DNA of 64,000 nucleotides from Nymphaea colorata (GCF_008831285.2 NC_045145.1:20848040-20912039), one strand, 5' to 3'; shown: positions 1 through 13,550, counted from the stretch's first letter. Program-made: numbers and translations. The notes: generated by a model not told the origin, from the letters alone.

Positions 1-590
1 CAACATAGTGACACCCATAAAAATATTCAACATTTATATAAAGAGTGACACCCATAAGAATCATAACTGGTTTCTTCAAACTTGGAAGTTATGAAGTCAG
101 AAAAAAGAAGAAACGAAAAGAAAATTTTCACTTTACGAGAAACCTTTAGTTCTTCTGTAAAATTTTCCCTTTGTAGTATGGAACAGATGGGACGAGCTAG
201 ACTGTTCTAAATATGAATGATTTCCACTAAATATGAATGATTTCCACAATCTTGGTGTTGTTCCTTCTGGTAGAAGTAGAACTTGCTTATTCTTCATAGA
301 AAAGGAGCACATTTTCAGAATTAAAAGGAGGTTGTTACTTGGGTTTTTTTAACTTTGAAGGATGATTGAAAGGACTCACATGTTGAAACTGTTAGTAGAA
401 TCTGAAAACTAAGAAAATAATACATGATTTCTTAACGAAGGGCAAAAGGTTGATCTGATATCGAAGATCCCCGCAAAAGAAAAAAAAAAGATTCCATGGG
501 AATATGCTGATTAAACATAACACCAAGTTTCCGGGTAGTTTATCAATCATTTTTATCTGCGCAACATCACTAAGAAATGTCCTGATTTAA
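1..590. other. AT-rich spacer, no gene seen
   Basis: No reading frame, RNA gene or recognisable element is visible. There is a short exact direct repeat (ctaaatatgaatgatttcca at about 208 and 228). Confidence 0.5.
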
Positions 591-617
591 AAAATCCCTC
601 TCTCTCTCTCTCTCACT

Positions 618-654
<37 letters not shown>

Positions 655-852
655 ACCAAAGGGAAAAGCACTTGACCTTGGATTCCTTTAGAATGCATAG
701 GAAATGGTGCTTAAGATAATCGCGGGAATTATTATCATTTAATTATATTCAATGTTCGTAGCCTGATGAACTTTAAAAGAACCAAGGGAATACATCCATT
801 ACTAATGTATTTGGTCTCTCTCATTCTCTCTCTCTCTCTCACTACAACACAG

Positions 853-890
<38 letters not shown>

Positions 891-1088
891 ACCAAAGGGA
901 AAAGCACTTGACCTTGGATTCCTTTAGAATGCATAGGAAATGGTGCTTAAGATAATCGCGGGAATTATTATCATTTAATTATATTCAATGTTCGTAGCCT
1001 GATGAACTTTAAAAGAACCAAGGGAATACATCCATTACTAATGTATTTGGTCTCTCTCATTCTCTCTCTCTCTCTCACTACAACACAG

Positions 1089-1122
<34 letters not shown>

Positions 1123-1220
1123 ACCAAAGGGAAAAGCACTTGACCTTGGATTCCTTTAGAATGCATAGGAAATGGTGCTTAAGATAATCGCAGGAATTAT
1201 TATCATTTATATTCACTGTT
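591..1220. repeat. Three-copy tandem repeat, unit about 235 bp
   Basis: Each unit is a (CT)n run, an (AT)n run, then a unique block starting ccaccaaagggaaaagcac at 653, 889 and 1121 (spacings 236 and 232). The unique blocks are nearly identical, so the expansion is recent. The first unit lacks the sequence before its CT run. The (AT)n length differs between copies. The small frames that read through it are repeat artefacts. Confidence 0.9.
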
Positions 1221-1609
1221 CGTGCCAACTAGTCCACTACCAACTTAAAATTTCTGAAGCACAGTCCCGCAATCGTGCACATTGTACGCTCGAGCCCATG
1301 CCCTTTTTCTTTATTTTTTTCATTTAATAAGCAAACAGGGACACGGGACCTGTACTGGATCCGGGCAAAATATAGAAAGATCTTTGTCCTAGAGATATAA
1401 ATCAATTATAATGACTTGGAAACGAGTCACAATAAAACACTAAAAATTTGAGTTCCTACCAACCATCCCCCAATTCCTGTTAATTTATTTATCATAAGAA
1501 CATTCTAGCAGCGAGCTCAACCTATGGGTGGCTCGACTTGAGAGTTCAGGAGATGATAACATAGCAGTCATCCATTAGAACAGAAGAAACAAGGAAGCAG
1601 TAACAAGTT

Positions 1610-3299
1610 TCACTGACCATAATAAGCTCCAGACATTGCTTGCAACGACAAAATACAGAGAGCCACCAAAATGTAGGCATCCATGAAGATTGACAGCTTC
1701 GAACCCGAGCTCTTCTGGTTATCAGCATTGCTGGTTGAAGGCCCTGAAAATTTCTCAGTTGGAAGAAGAGGGCATTGATTAGATGATGTTGAAACGGGAG
1801 ATGACTCATCTAATTTTTGTAAAACTTCGCCTGAGTACTTGAATACTTGTAGGGATGTATAATGAGTTGAGCCATAAGGCTTCAATTGAATTGAACTCAC
1901 TGTTTAAACACGACTCAAACTCGAACTCGATTTGTTTCACAAATGATTAAGAGCTCGAGCTTAGTTAAAACTGGAGTTACGAAGGAGTCAAGCTAGACTT
2001 GTTTAAGCTCAATTAGCTCATGTCTTCCCTGTTTGTAATCTTTACTGATATGTTCACAATTTTTGATGAATTTTAATATACTTTTTATGGTTTTTCTTAT
2101 TTTAAAAAATATGAATAAAGTGACGCAAGCTTAAACGGGTCAGGCTCGAACTCTGACAATGTCTTTCTAAAAACGCCTGCATTTATTCTATATAACATGG
2201 TATGATTATATCGACTAATTTGACTGTAGGAATCATACAAGCAATATTCATGATCACACCATCTTTATTGGAACAAATGACATAACGTCATGAGAGGTGA
2301 TTCCAGGAAGAACACAATCTTCTTGTTATGATCAAATGCCCTATAAATGTACTATGGACACACTCTATCATTATAAAACAATGGCATAGATTAACAAACA
2401 ATGCTGCTTCGTCAATATTTTAAACAGCTCCATTACTCGCAACTCACATTTTATGAATATTAAAGCAGCGCTGCCATATGCCAGTTTTAAATATTAACAA
2501 AAATTAAGAATGGTCTTATTTTGGTTGATTATATTTTTTTGTTTATTTTTTCAGAAACTGAAATTTTAAATATTTTTTGACTATTCCTTATTTGGTCAAG
2601 AAACTTTAATCCATTCTACTAGCTCATTTTAGTTCACCTGGTTTTCATAATGCACACTCGGGGATGTGGTTTTCATAATTCGCTGCAGGGATGCAAATGC
2701 TTTGTACTTGGGACAGCTAATTAAGTTCCTTGGAAGAAGAAGTTGCAGAGAACCTAAGTATTTAGCAACGGAAATTAAGAAGAAGAAGAAGACGAAGAAG
2801 AATGGTATCCTTATTTACCGCTGGGGCTACCTGGTGCCTTGCTCGATGGTGAAGAAGCCGACGTGCCTGTAGCAATTCTGAAAGTTTTAAAAGAGAACGC
2901 AGAGTACGTATAGTTCTAATAATGCATATTTGGTAGTCTGTTGGTACCGTTCTTCTGGCAGAGTGAGAGGTCGGCCGGAGAGCCACAGCGCTTGGGCAGC
3001 TCTAGCGCCTGAGACTTGGAAACGTTGAGACTCTGCAGGAGCTGCTCGTTGTTGAAGACCTGACAGAGGCACTGCACCTCGTCTCGCAGCGCCTGCGTGA
3101 GCGGCCCGCAGCACGTCACCGGCGGAGACGCCGAGGATCTCAGGTAAGGCTGGCAAGGAATCAGCGACTGAAGGCACCGCAGGGTCACGGGCGGCGGTGG
3201 TCCCCCAGAGCCGCCACCGCCATCCGCGCAGCGGCCCACTGGAGTTCCCGCAAGCAGGAGTATCGTCACCAGGGCGAGCCACACCAGTCTGCTTTCCAT
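1610..3299 (-). CDS. GPI-anchored non-specific lipid-transfer protein (LTPG / xylogen-like)
   Basis: Two exons, 2948..3299 and 1610..1809, joined through a GT-AG intron of 1,138 nt; the junction codon becomes Asp and the product is 183 aa. Residues 1-24 form a signal peptide. The eight-cysteine motif is complete: Cys42, 49, 63, 64, 77, 79, 105 and 114, in the order C..C..CC..CxC..C..C. There is an N-glycosylation site (NVS, 92-94). After the motif comes a Ser/Pro-rich linker, then small residues near 151-153 (probable GPI omega site) and a hydrophobic C-terminal tail (about 157-175). The family carries lipids at the cell surface for cuticle, suberin or wall assembly. The start at 3299 is chosen because it begins the signal peptide; an in-frame ATG at 3383 would add 28 basic residues in front of it. 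The exon join is my inference; cDNA could reveal an extra small exon. Confidence 0.85.
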
Positions 3300-4520
3300 C
3301 TCTCCCCAACAGAAGAAGAAAAGGAACAAAGAAGCAGAGTGAGTAGGAAGTCCTTTTCCTTTGCGTTTGGCTGTTCCTCTCAATTGGCTTGATGGTCGAC
3401 CGAGCGCCGCTCCCTCTCACTGTCTTCTTTCCATAGTCGGTTCGGCGGAGATTCGCCGACGATCGTCTTGACGGAGCAAATCTCGCTCTCGCGAGGATCG
3501 CGCGGAAAGAAATTAATGTTGATTACATATTTCGATGAGCCAACTTAATATCGATCGGAAAAATAACCGGAAATAGATAAAAGTAACCGAAATATTATGC
3601 TGGTGACAAGAGAAAACCAAAATAGTTTAGACCCACTTATTCATGATTATGACATTTATTTACGACATGCGAGATATTTTTCAAATATGCGATATACACA
3701 CACTTTATTAGCTTTTGAAAAATGGAAAAATATGGTTGATACTTTACCGCCTCCTATGCGAAATGGCTGCTCCGATTACCTAAGAAAGTGTGAGAGTATG
3801 ACGGATCTGGAATTAAATCTAACACTCGATTGGCAGATCCTTAACTGAATCGGGATAAAAGATTAAAATAAAAATATGCAGATCAATAAGCTACAGAGAA
3901 TATATGGCCATTTAAAAGCCAAAAAGAAGCTTGGTCAAATGTTTCAATCCAATAAATATTTGCACGGAATCAACTGTATATCAGAACAGTTGTTGATCTA
4001 GATTATCGTCTTCCATGAATCTCTCTCATATACAGTGTTTAGCTCTATCATTTGCCAAATCATATTTGCTTATATTTTTGTTGCTTTGATTTGTATTTGT
4101 CTTGTGAATAATTGTTTCCATGTTATAACAGAAGAGCTTCCTGTATGATTCAATTCTCTGGACTCCCAGATCACAACATAGCTTCTACCAGAGTCTTCTT
4201 CTTTCCTCTTCATCTTCTATTTTGATGGGTTGGGGAGGTGATGTTGGTAATGAGAATGCTTCTGCAGAAGAGGAAGGGGAGGAGGATCATTAGAGGGAGT
4301 AATAGATGTCACTTTCTCGATGTTGAAGGCAAGGAGGTTAGCTGTCGTATTAAAGGAGAAGGAAGAGGATTGAGGAGTGAGATGGGAGTAAGTATTCTGG
4401 GTATTCTTAGTTGGATATGGAAAATCATGTATCGAAAACGACATTGCAACAAAAAAACATATTTTATTGTGGAGTTATCCATTCATTTGAGCATGGGCGA
4501 GAGCCATCCCCAAAGGCAAA
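3300..4520. other. Upstream region of the lipid-transfer gene and spacer
   Basis: About 3,300-3,480 is GC-rich and is probably the 5' UTR and promoter of the minus-strand lipid-transfer gene. Beyond it is ordinary AT-rich DNA. A frame of 83 codons at 3,597-3,848 (plus) has no recognisable domain, and I do not call it a gene. Confidence 0.4.
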
Positions 4521-4524
4521 CCAC

Positions 4525-4795
4525 ATAAGGTTATACGAGTATTATACAGCGAAAAAAAAAAGATGAGTATAATACCTCGGTAATTTTTTTAAAAATTTAA
4601 AACATTTAATAAATCCTAAAAATAATAAAAATCATAAAAAATAAGAAAAAAATGCAAAAAAAAAAACGCGTGTTTTATTCATGTCTTTTATTTTTTGGTG
4701 TTTTTTTAAAAAGACGCGTCTTTTTAAAGTTTAATACGGCTAAGAGATTTTTGGCGTATTAAGAAGACGCGTCTTGTGTGACACTAGAACTTTGA
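4525..4795. mobile_element. Probable truncated MITE-like element
   Basis: AT-rich block with repeated 'gagtattatac', 'acgcgtc' and poly-A/T words. It resembles the interior of the Mutator-type MITE at 24,732-25,077, and its right end (cttgtgtgacactag) resembles that element's terminal repeat. The matching left terminus is not visible, so it is probably truncated or only distantly related. Confidence 0.4.
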
Positions 4796-4799
4796 ACTT

Positions 4800-7700
4800 G
4801 AAAAAGGCTTTGTGACTTTCTCAATAGGTTATACCTATGGAGCAGAAGCAGAAATAGCAGACCACCATAGCAAATAATTTTCTTTTCCAATCTTAACAGA
4901 CAAAAAATATTGGAGATTTATTGGAGCAGGTAGTAGTAGTACAGGAAAACTTAAGATCTGTACCAGAAAGTTGTCTTCCAGTGTGGCCATAGGGATGCAT
5001 GGTCCGGCTGTTGTTTGAACTGTGCTTCAAGAGCCATTTGTGATTCAAATACACACACACACATACATGTAATGTAATTCCATCTCTGAAAGTTGGATGT
5101 GATTGCCGAAACAAAGTTCAGCAAGAAGCAAAACGACCTCCAGGTCTCCAAGCTGTAAATGGTAATATTTCCACTGCTCTCAAGAGTACACAGAATTTAT
5201 TCCTTCCAACCACATTGCCAATCAACACAAGCATCTTAAATACAAAATTGCTCACACCATTCATCATCTTTTCTAGACAAGGAGACAATTTCCAGAAAAT
5301 ATCGGAGTTCTCTCCTGCCCGTGCAAAAGGCTACTGGTCCTAATGTGAGACAAATACAAATAAGCAGAAGACATCACATTATTTGCTTTAGTCGAAGTCC
5401 TTCATGTGCAGCTGCGAGCAAAAAGATGATATAACTAAGAAATGTGTGTGTGTGCGTGCGTGTGAGAGAGAGAGAGAGGCTTCCTGCGACAAAAGGGCTT
5501 GAAGCTCTCATTTCCGGCAGAATCTTACCTCCTTCCGGCCCTTCATCGCCCATTACTGCCTGCAATCGATGGGCACATTGGATAGAGGAGAGAGAGAAAG
5601 AGCCCGGCGATGCCCCTTCATCACAGCTTCGAGAGATGTAGCGAGATTCGACTGCCCTCTTCGCCCATCAACTTGAGATCCCTCACATACGGATCTTAAA
5701 ACCGCTGATCAATCTGAGGATCTTAGACCGAAAGGCTAGTTAATGTAGTGGTCCTTTGTTGCTGATGCCATCTTCTAATCCAATGAACGTCTTTTCCTTG
5801 GGCTATCTATAGCAAGCTTTAGAAGCGTCTTCCATGTCCGATCTTTTAGTTCTTTCAGAGCAACTTCTACGCTTACATCCCAAGCTTTCTAGTTCTAATT
5901 GAATATGTTCAAGCCTTTCTTCAAACCTAATTTGGCTTCCCAAATATGCCTCCAAACATGAAACCTACATAAAAAAAAGAAGAAGAAAAAAGGCGAACCC
6001 AATGACCAACCGTACTAAAGTTTACGTGAGGTTGCAAACTTGCGTCAATACTGAGTGATGATTATAGTGGTGGCCGACGTAAAAGGTGAGGCTAACGAGC
6101 ACTCAGAGGAGAAGAAACATAGTCAAACAACTGATGTATCAATACTACATCGACGTCTCAACTGCAAATATAGTCTTTGCAGAGCCATTTGATTTCAATA
6201 ATCATAATCTCAAAGCAGGACGAATCACACGGAAGAATAAGTTGGGACAAAGATGTTCTAGCATTGCATATTGATGATATAAGTTGGAATTAAACATCAT
6301 TACTTCCTAACTTGAGTGGTGAAGTGGACGTGCCTGTAGAAATTCTGATACATTTAGCACTCATTTGAGCATGGACGACTTAGATCTGGAAAGGTTCAAG
6401 ATTTCCTGAGTTCTCTAGATCCAATATCCAATTGAACCGTACAGAAAAAAGAAAAAGATGTGGAGAAAAATTGACATTTGACTAAGAATTCAGATCGAAT
6501 TCACACATAAAAAGCATCCAAGCAGATTAGAATTTCGATTTAAATAAATATAGACTCAGTTTAGATTCAAATAAAATATAGTTTTGAATAAATATCATAT
6601 ACTCAACGTCTATAATATGATTTGGATTCCGTTCAAAAATCAGATTTAGATTCAGATGTTGATATAAAAATCAGATTCAGATCGTAGTCAAATTGTAAAT
6701 TCAGATTACGAATTCCGATATGGAGTAAATTTTTCTTCATTCGAATTCAAATCCAAATATATAAATATCCAAAGAAACGGATATGGTAAAAATGTACCTG
6801 ATTCAAAGCCAATCCGCTGATATGAATCTCTCATCATCAAGGGAAAAAAATTGGGAGTAAAAAAATGCATCATTAAAATGTCATCAGTGAATATAATGTA
6901 AAGAAACCAATAATAAAGCACGGTTTTCTCAATCTCAAAAAAGCCTCATAATTCTTCAGTTTAATGTCTTCCAACTTTCTTTCAGGAAAAGACACTGTAG
7001 AAGAACAAAGAAAGGCTCTCTTGATTACATGCTTGAAAAAGTAGGCACGTAGGTCAATAGTGGCATCTACTATGAATAGAACGTGTAAATGAGACGAGAA
7101 AAGAGAAAGTGAATACCTAATTAATCAGAAAGCCAGAACCGGGAACCAAGCGAGACCACATGAACTTCGAAAGAATTTTACAAAGATATCATGTCATTTA
7201 AAAGAGAGGAAAGTAAATTTGGGGAGATGGCATGAAGAAAAAATTCGTTTGCAGAAAAGACCTCAGTTTCGGATATTTGCATTCTAGTTGTTTAGGACTT
7301 CATATTATCAAAGATTCAAAATACTGTTAACGAATACCAAGACAAAAAGTAATGTCAATCAAGTTCAACTGATGAAATCTGCTCCTCAGGATTGCATTAC
7401 AACCCAACTTCACCGAAGTATCATTCAAATAACTAAGATAAATATGAACAGCAATCTTTCAAGGGTACAAAATTAAACCTAGGAAGCCAAGCACTCAAAT
7501 CTATTACCATCAAGCCAAGCAATTGGGGTTGACAGTTTTGTAAAACATCACAAAGTGCTCATATATGTTAGGAAAGGAAGTAACTATGAGTAAATGCAGA
7601 TACAACAACAGAACTAGGAATTCATACAGGCAATAAATTTAATCTAAAAATCATTCATTTCCAAGAAAGCTATTTAGTTCACTTAATTTCAATATTAGAT

Positions 7701-10140
7701 GCAGCAAGGCAGTCCATGGATTGTTATTCCAGCCATCATCCTAAATCATGCTGAAACTGATCACAACTATCATAAAGCCATTAAAGTGCATGAGGCAATT
7801 TAAAGAAGCCACCTGTTCATTTAAGATCTACCATCTTCTCCACATGTTCGCTTTATATTTTTCTTGATGTCATGAAATATTAAATAGGTTTTCCGTTGAC
7901 TTAAGAAAACCAGCATGATTGCCTGAGCATCAGATGACTAGGCCTACTGGTGTGGCAGAATTCTGCCACTACTGTACCAGCCAATATTGGCAGTCAATCT
8001 TTCTTTCATAAGCATACAAATTGGGAAACCTTGGTCAAAGAAGCATGAAGAATGTCGCTTTTAAAGCAGTCACAAAAATGCATTATCCAGTGTATATATA
8101 TCACACACATTATAGAGAGAAAGAGAGAGATAAGGTTGAAAATTGCACAACCTGAGGTTTTTCAGCTATCCACTGAAAATTGATGAAAATATCGCTTGTT
8201 AGGGAATAAACACTTTTCTCTGCTCAAGGCATAAAATTAACTTCAAAACAGAAGGTTAACAAAGCCTGAGAACAAAAACAAAAGACTGAGAATATGAGCT
8301 GAGAATTCTCATGATAGGGCACAGTAATGGTCTTATTAACACAGAAACCATTGACAATGCAAGAAAATATTTGTTAACTTATTTCTTTGCAGTAGAGGCA
8401 CAGAAAGCATTGAGAATGTTTGGTAAATTACTTGCTATTACAACAGTTAACCCTACCTTGTTCTATGTTCTATGAGCTGAGGCCTTTAACATTTCTATTT
8501 CTGTGTATACTGTATACTATATTACTATAATATGATCTCTATTTACCAAGACAGAACAAATGTACTAGAAGCTTGTTTAGTTGTTTGTTTCTATCTCGGA
8601 CAGAAATGTTAGCAGGACCTCTTGCATCATTCACTGGCATTTGTTCTACGACACATCAAGAACAAGAAAAGAAAAACAAAAAGGCAAGAAAAAGAATAAA
8701 AAAGGAAAATACAAAAGCAACAAGTTGTAAGCCTGTAACACATACTAAATATAAACACATACAAGTATCAATCAGAATTATGACAAGGAAGGAGAACAAC
8801 TCACAAAACCATCTTCTTAGATGTCAATCAACGACAATCAGTATGAGTAACATGAAGAAATACTCCACAAGCCATCGCCTGTGTATAAAAAAAAAACCCA
8901 AAAAGGCAATCTTGGTTAATTCTAATAAGAGAGTAATTATTGTTCAAATAAAGAGCCCTTGATGTCTTTAACAAACAGATTAATGTGGAAATTTGGACAT
9001 CGGCATGCAGAATTTCCAACAAAAAAATACAATGCAATGCTATTGCTAGCAGACTAGCAGCTAACATAATCATCCAGATACAGATTTCTTGCTTCCCAGT
9101 TCCCATATTCCAGGTGTTTATGTTTCATGTTATAGTGTGTTTTGTCTCTCCAAGGAAATTCAAAGTTCTTGCTTCTGGTGGTAGAAGTGGTCAAGTAAAA
9201 GATTTGGAATGGTTTTTCCTGATGCCTTATTTCCAAAATTTCTGTTGGCTGATACTACTAAATGCAACAAGAATTTCTTTCAGCTAGAAGAGATACCACA
9301 AAATCTTTGCATTGGCTTTACAAGTACCTTTTAAGTAGCTGCAAGAATTTGATGACACTATAGAATGTAGTTCCCGTTAGTGAAAAGACATGGTTCCATA
9401 TTCTCTACTGAAGCATTTACCAGAGAAAGAGTTCTATACCTGTACCTCAGAGACTTTTAAGTGAATCTTTAATGGCAGGAATATAAGCATGGGTACTGAC
9501 AATTACAAGAAAACAGTACTAGGAAAAAGAATGCATGTGTTAGTTTTAAGTTAACTCAAACTTCTCTTAAAAAATTGAAATGCATCTCAGCAAACTGTAA
9601 ATAGATTTACATAGGACGAAGCAGAAAAGCAACTCTAGAAAGATGCTTACAACACTATGAATATTAATACAGTACTCCACACAGAGCCCCTGGAGCATGA
9701 AATAGATTCTTGCTATCTCAGAGGTGGCAGCATAAAAGACACAGAAAGACACATGAAAATTGCAGATTGCTACAATCCCATATATGCAGTTGCTTAATCA
9801 CATCAGCTAAGCAATGCCCGTTCTAGAAACCAAAAACTAGAATAACAACATTCGTCTACTTCCCAATTACCTGAACTAGAAGGGAAATCAACAAAGAAAA
9901 ATAACAGGGGAAAATCTTACCACCCTGCATGCACCAAAGAGAACTTTTGCAGGTGCACGCGCAAAAGCCTAACCGGAAGGGAACTCGTTTTCTCTCTCTG
10001 ACTAACCCTTGCATGGCAAGCCCAAATCAAAATTTACAGCTGCTAATGATTCAGAGTGTTGGAGACACAGTGCTAAATGCAGTTTATTTATTCGTTGTTA
10101 CAAAACTACGCTTAATGCTTGTGTAGTTTGCACGTAGATC
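4800..10140. other. Long gene-poor stretch
   Basis: About 5.3 kb with no protein I recognise on either strand. There is a (GT)/(GA) microsatellite around 5,443-5,478. Short frames here (for example 8,573-8,962) are Lys-rich low-complexity readings. Intron or UTR of an unrecognised transcript is possible. Confidence 0.4.
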
Positions 10141-10599
10141 TTGGTTGACGAGGAGAAGAAGCTGGAGATGACAGCTGGTGAGGAGATGAAACACTAAAGC
10201 ACCATCCAGAAGGATACAAAGAGGCAAATCACAGGTTGCAGAGGAAATGTACTAATAGATCAAGATGACGGGGGAGACGAACCGTAGAGGAGATGCAATG
10301 GTGCCATGATTCACAGTCGAGGAGGAGACAAGCAGCAGAAAGGTCCTTGCAGAGAAATATTTGCTGAGAAATGAAACAGAGATGCAAGGGAGGACAAATA
10401 GCAGAAAGTTGTACCCATTTTCAATAAATTTCATATTTAGTCCACTAAAGTTTTAAAATACAAAAAAATGCTTCCACAGATTCCATCGGATCATTCCTCT
10501 TTTCATGCCTCAGGGAGACATTGTGACGGCTGAAACAGCCATCAATGTTTATCCCATTTCATGTAGTGAACCAAAAAAATAACTTTCAATGTTAAAAAT

Positions 10600-12732
10600 T
10601 TAAGAATCAGAACCACATTCCACTTCTTCATTGAGAACCGTCATTGTTCTTGGCATCAGAAGTTCTAAAATGGCATATATTTTATCACTCTGTGGATGAG
10701 ACCTATCGCCAGCCATAAATGTTGAAATCCTGTCCTTCACCATAATCCAAGACCATCCAGGTTCCTTCTTGACTCCCTTTTCCTTCAATGACTTTCTTAC
10801 TTTGGCTGAATCCTTCCACTTCCCACTAGCGGCATAAATATTTGACAGGGTGATATGAGTACCAGCACAATCTGGGTCCAGTTCAAGGATGCATTCTGCT
10901 GTACGTTTTCCACACTCTATGTTGCCCTGAACCATACAAGCACGAAGCAAAATTGACAGAACGACATCATCCGGTTTAAATGGCATGTTCTTGATCATAC
11001 TTTCTGCCTCATCCAGACGTGCAGCCCTGCAAAGGAGATCAATCATGCAGCCATAATGTTCCCTCTGAGGTTCAATATGATGAGTTTTTTTCATAAAATA
11101 AAAATAACTAAAGCCCTGATCAAGAAGACCAGCATGACTACATGCCATAAGAACCCCAATGAATGTCACACTATCTGGTTTCAAACCCACCAGCGGCATT
11201 TGCTCAAAAAGGTCAATTGCATCTTTGCTGTAACCATGTTCAGCATAGCCAACAATCATAGCAGTCCACGATATTATGTCCTTTACTTTATTCTTACAAA
11301 ATACCTGGGATGCATCTTGCATGCTTCCACATTTGGAGTACATATTAATTAACGCACTTGTAATCATTGGATCCCAATTTAAGCCGCTAGAATAAATGTG
11401 AGCATGGATCTGTTTCCCTTGTTCCAGCATAGCCATACAAGCTGTAAGACTCAGTAGGCAGGATAATGTGAATTCATTTGCCATGCATCCTGCCCTTCGC
11501 ATGCACGAGAGAACTTGGAAAGCTTCACCAACATGACACTCCTGGCAATAGCCTGCAACCATTGCAGTCCATGAAACAACATCTCTTTCATTCATCTGAT
11601 CAAACACAACTGATGCAGCAGTTATATATCCACAGTTCGAATACATGGTCACTAGTGCATTCCCAACTGACATTGAATCAATATATCCACGGCGTAGAGA
11701 ATAAGCATGTAACTGTTTACCCATCTCTATTGCTGCAAGACTTGAACAAGCAGAGATAACTGCGGCAAAGGTGAACTCATTGGGAACAACTTTCATCTTC
11801 AGCATCTCGACAAACATCTGCAGTGCATCCTCCATGTAACCCTCACTAACACAACCAACTATCATCGTTGTCCAGGAGACCACATTCCGTACATGCATGG
11901 CTTTAAACAAACAAAATGAATCATTCAGTCTCCCACATTTCAGATACATAGATGCAAGAGCATTTGCCACAAAGGAACTTGAATTAAAACCAAACCGAAC
12001 AACCTGCGCATGAATCTCCTTCCCAGGCCTGAGATAATAAAAGTCTGCACAAGCTTTCAAAGCTATGGAGAACACAAATGAATCGACTGTAGCATGAGAT
12101 TTGAGCATTTCACGAAAGTAAACAATTGCTGTATTGCCAAGACCTACTTGCACCAAACCGGTCATGAGGGCGGTCCACGTAACAGCATTCCTTTCTGGCA
12201 TTTCATCAAACATATTGCAAGCACTCAATACAAGATAACCTTTCATGTAGAAATCCACAAGAGCACTCCCAACAAACACGGAGTTCACAAGACCAGTCTT
12301 CACAGAGCACGCATGAAGACCCTCTCCTGTCCTCATTTGAGAAAGGTTGGCACAGGCCTTGAGTACCAAACTGATGACAAACTGGTCAATTCTCAATCCA
12401 ACTTCCAACCTCATCCTGGAGAACAGGACAAGGGCCTCATTCGACAAAACCCCATTAACATAACCACCAATTATCGTTGTCCATGTGACCTCATTTTTCT
12501 GAGGCATTTCATCGAACAACTTTCGTGCATTCTTAATGTCACCTGATCTAATGACATCCTTAAGGCTGTTGTTGGCTTGGACTAGATCGAAGCTGGAAAA
12601 TGCACTTTGCATTGCCAAAGCAGCTTCATTTTCGTCGAAAAAATGTGGCAAAGCGACATAATTGAACCTTAGTAGTGCAGAAGCTTTCCTTGCGGGCAAA
12701 CGCAGAATGATGGGAAGAAGAATTGAGTTCAT
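10600..12732 (-). CDS. Pentatricopeptide repeat protein, PLS class, E subgroup
   Basis: Intronless 710-aa frame. The N-terminus (about 1-35) is basic, Ser/Ala/Leu-rich and nearly free of acidic residues, which suits an organelle transit peptide. From about residue 55 to 580 there is a run of P, L and S type PPR motifs with the usual cores (ARKLFDEMP, VTWTTIIGGY, ALINMYSKCG, VSWTAMVAGY). The C-terminus has the E region (LRACMVQGNIECGK, then LSNIYAASGKW, VKKEPGWSWI and SHPQSDKIYAIL) and stops without a DYW deaminase domain. Such proteins bind organellar RNA in a base-specific way and usually act in C-to-U editing with a partner deaminase. From memory, the motif order and wording resemble Arabidopsis At3g47840. 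Length fits that gene, with no frameshift. The RNA target cannot be read from the sequence. Confidence 0.95.
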   Translation of the reverse strand: MNSILLPIILRLPARKASALLRFNYVALPHFFDENEAALAMQSAFSSFDLVQANNSLKDVIRSGDIKNARKLFDEMPQKNEVTWTTIIGGYVNGVLSNEALVLFSRMRLEVGLRIDQFVISLVLKACANLSQMRTGEGLHACSVKTGLVNSVFVGSALVDFYMKGYLVLSACNMFDEMPERNAVTWTALMTGLVQVGLGNTAIVYFREMLKSHATVDSFVFSIALKACADFYYLRPGKEIHAQVVRFGFNSSSFVANALASMYLKCGRLNDSFCLFKAMHVRNVVSWTTMIVGCVSEGYMEDALQMFVEMLKMKVVPNEFTFAAVISACSSLAAIEMGKQLHAYSLRRGYIDSMSVGNALVTMYSNCGYITAASVVFDQMNERDVVSWTAMVAGYCQECHVGEAFQVLSCMRRAGCMANEFTLSCLLSLTACMAMLEQGKQIHAHIYSSGLNWDPMITSALINMYSKCGSMQDASQVFCKNKVKDIISWTAMIVGYAEHGYSKDAIDLFEQMPLVGLKPDSVTFIGVLMACSHAGLLDQGFSYFYFMKKTHHIEPQREHYGCMIDLLCRAARLDEAESMIKNMPFKPDDVVLSILLRACMVQGNIECGKRTAECILELDPDCAGTHITLSNIYAASGKWKDSAKVRKSLKEKGVKKEPGWSWIMVKDRISTFMAGDRSHPQSDKIYAILELLMPRTMTVLNEEVECGSDS

Positions 12733-13550
12733 ATCCCCGTTTGATGGCTATAAAATAAAATCCTAGAAACATGTTCCAAGAAATAAGATCCCAGCCCTGC
12801 TTGCTAACCTGTGTGAAATACATTTCCTGAAATAAAAAACCATGTTTGATGAAAAGAACAAAAATTTCATTGATGAAAAAGCTTACAGTTGCGAGATTAG
12901 ATTGTTGCCAGGTAAAAAAATGCATACGGTTAACTGGTCCATGATGTCCTTTGTTGCATGCTGCACGTCATAAACTTGTATCACAAAACTAATGCATATA
13001 TCAAGGGAACTAAAGAGAACTGCATGAGGAACATGCAGTACAAATTAATTCATCACTAAGAAAATGTATGGCAACTACATATATCAATGCACCAACACCC
13101 TATCTGTTAAACCATTTTTTGGCAATTGCTACGCAAGATTTGAACAAAATCAAACATTCTATGTCCTCACCAGTATGGAAATAACAAAGGTGAAGCAACA
13201 TGTCTTCTCCCCCTCCAACAAACTTGCTGTCATATTTTAGTTCAAGTGAAGCTGAATCTACTATGCACAACATTATGTAACTCTTGACCACACCAAAACT
13301 GCATTAATAGAAGGAAAATCTAAAAGACTTTCTTGATTCAACCTGTGAAACAGGATTTATTGATTCAGAACTTAGAAAGCATACAGCTGATCGCATGGAC
13401 CATTAACACAACGAAATGATGGCCAAGAAAGAAAGTAAAAACTGCAGGATTGTCTATCTGTCTGGAGAAAAAAAAAAACTAAAGGGAACAGACATATATT
13501 ATTTACTTGTTTATTTGCATAGATTAATGTACGTTGAGGGAACTCCAAAA
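12733..13550. other. Spacer between PPR gene and PUS7-like exons
   Basis: Presumed promoter and 5' UTR of the minus-strand PPR gene, then AT-rich DNA. I looked here for the next exons of the pseudouridine synthase and found none. Confidence 0.4.

Noticed and set aside
2887..3420. 177-codon minus-strand frame overlapping the lipid-transfer exon
   Set aside because: Out-of-frame shadow of the GC-rich exon 1; the correct frame has the signal peptide and all eight cysteines.
3597..3848. 83-codon plus-strand frame
   Set aside because: Looks protein-like in composition, but I recognise no family and see no splice or promoter context.
8573..8962. 129-codon plus-strand frame
   Set aside because: Lys-rich low-complexity translation in AT-rich DNA, no domain and no gene context.
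10141..10440. GA-rich stretch below the PPR gene as a possible exon
   Set aside because: No sustained frame with recognisable residues; more likely the 3' flank.
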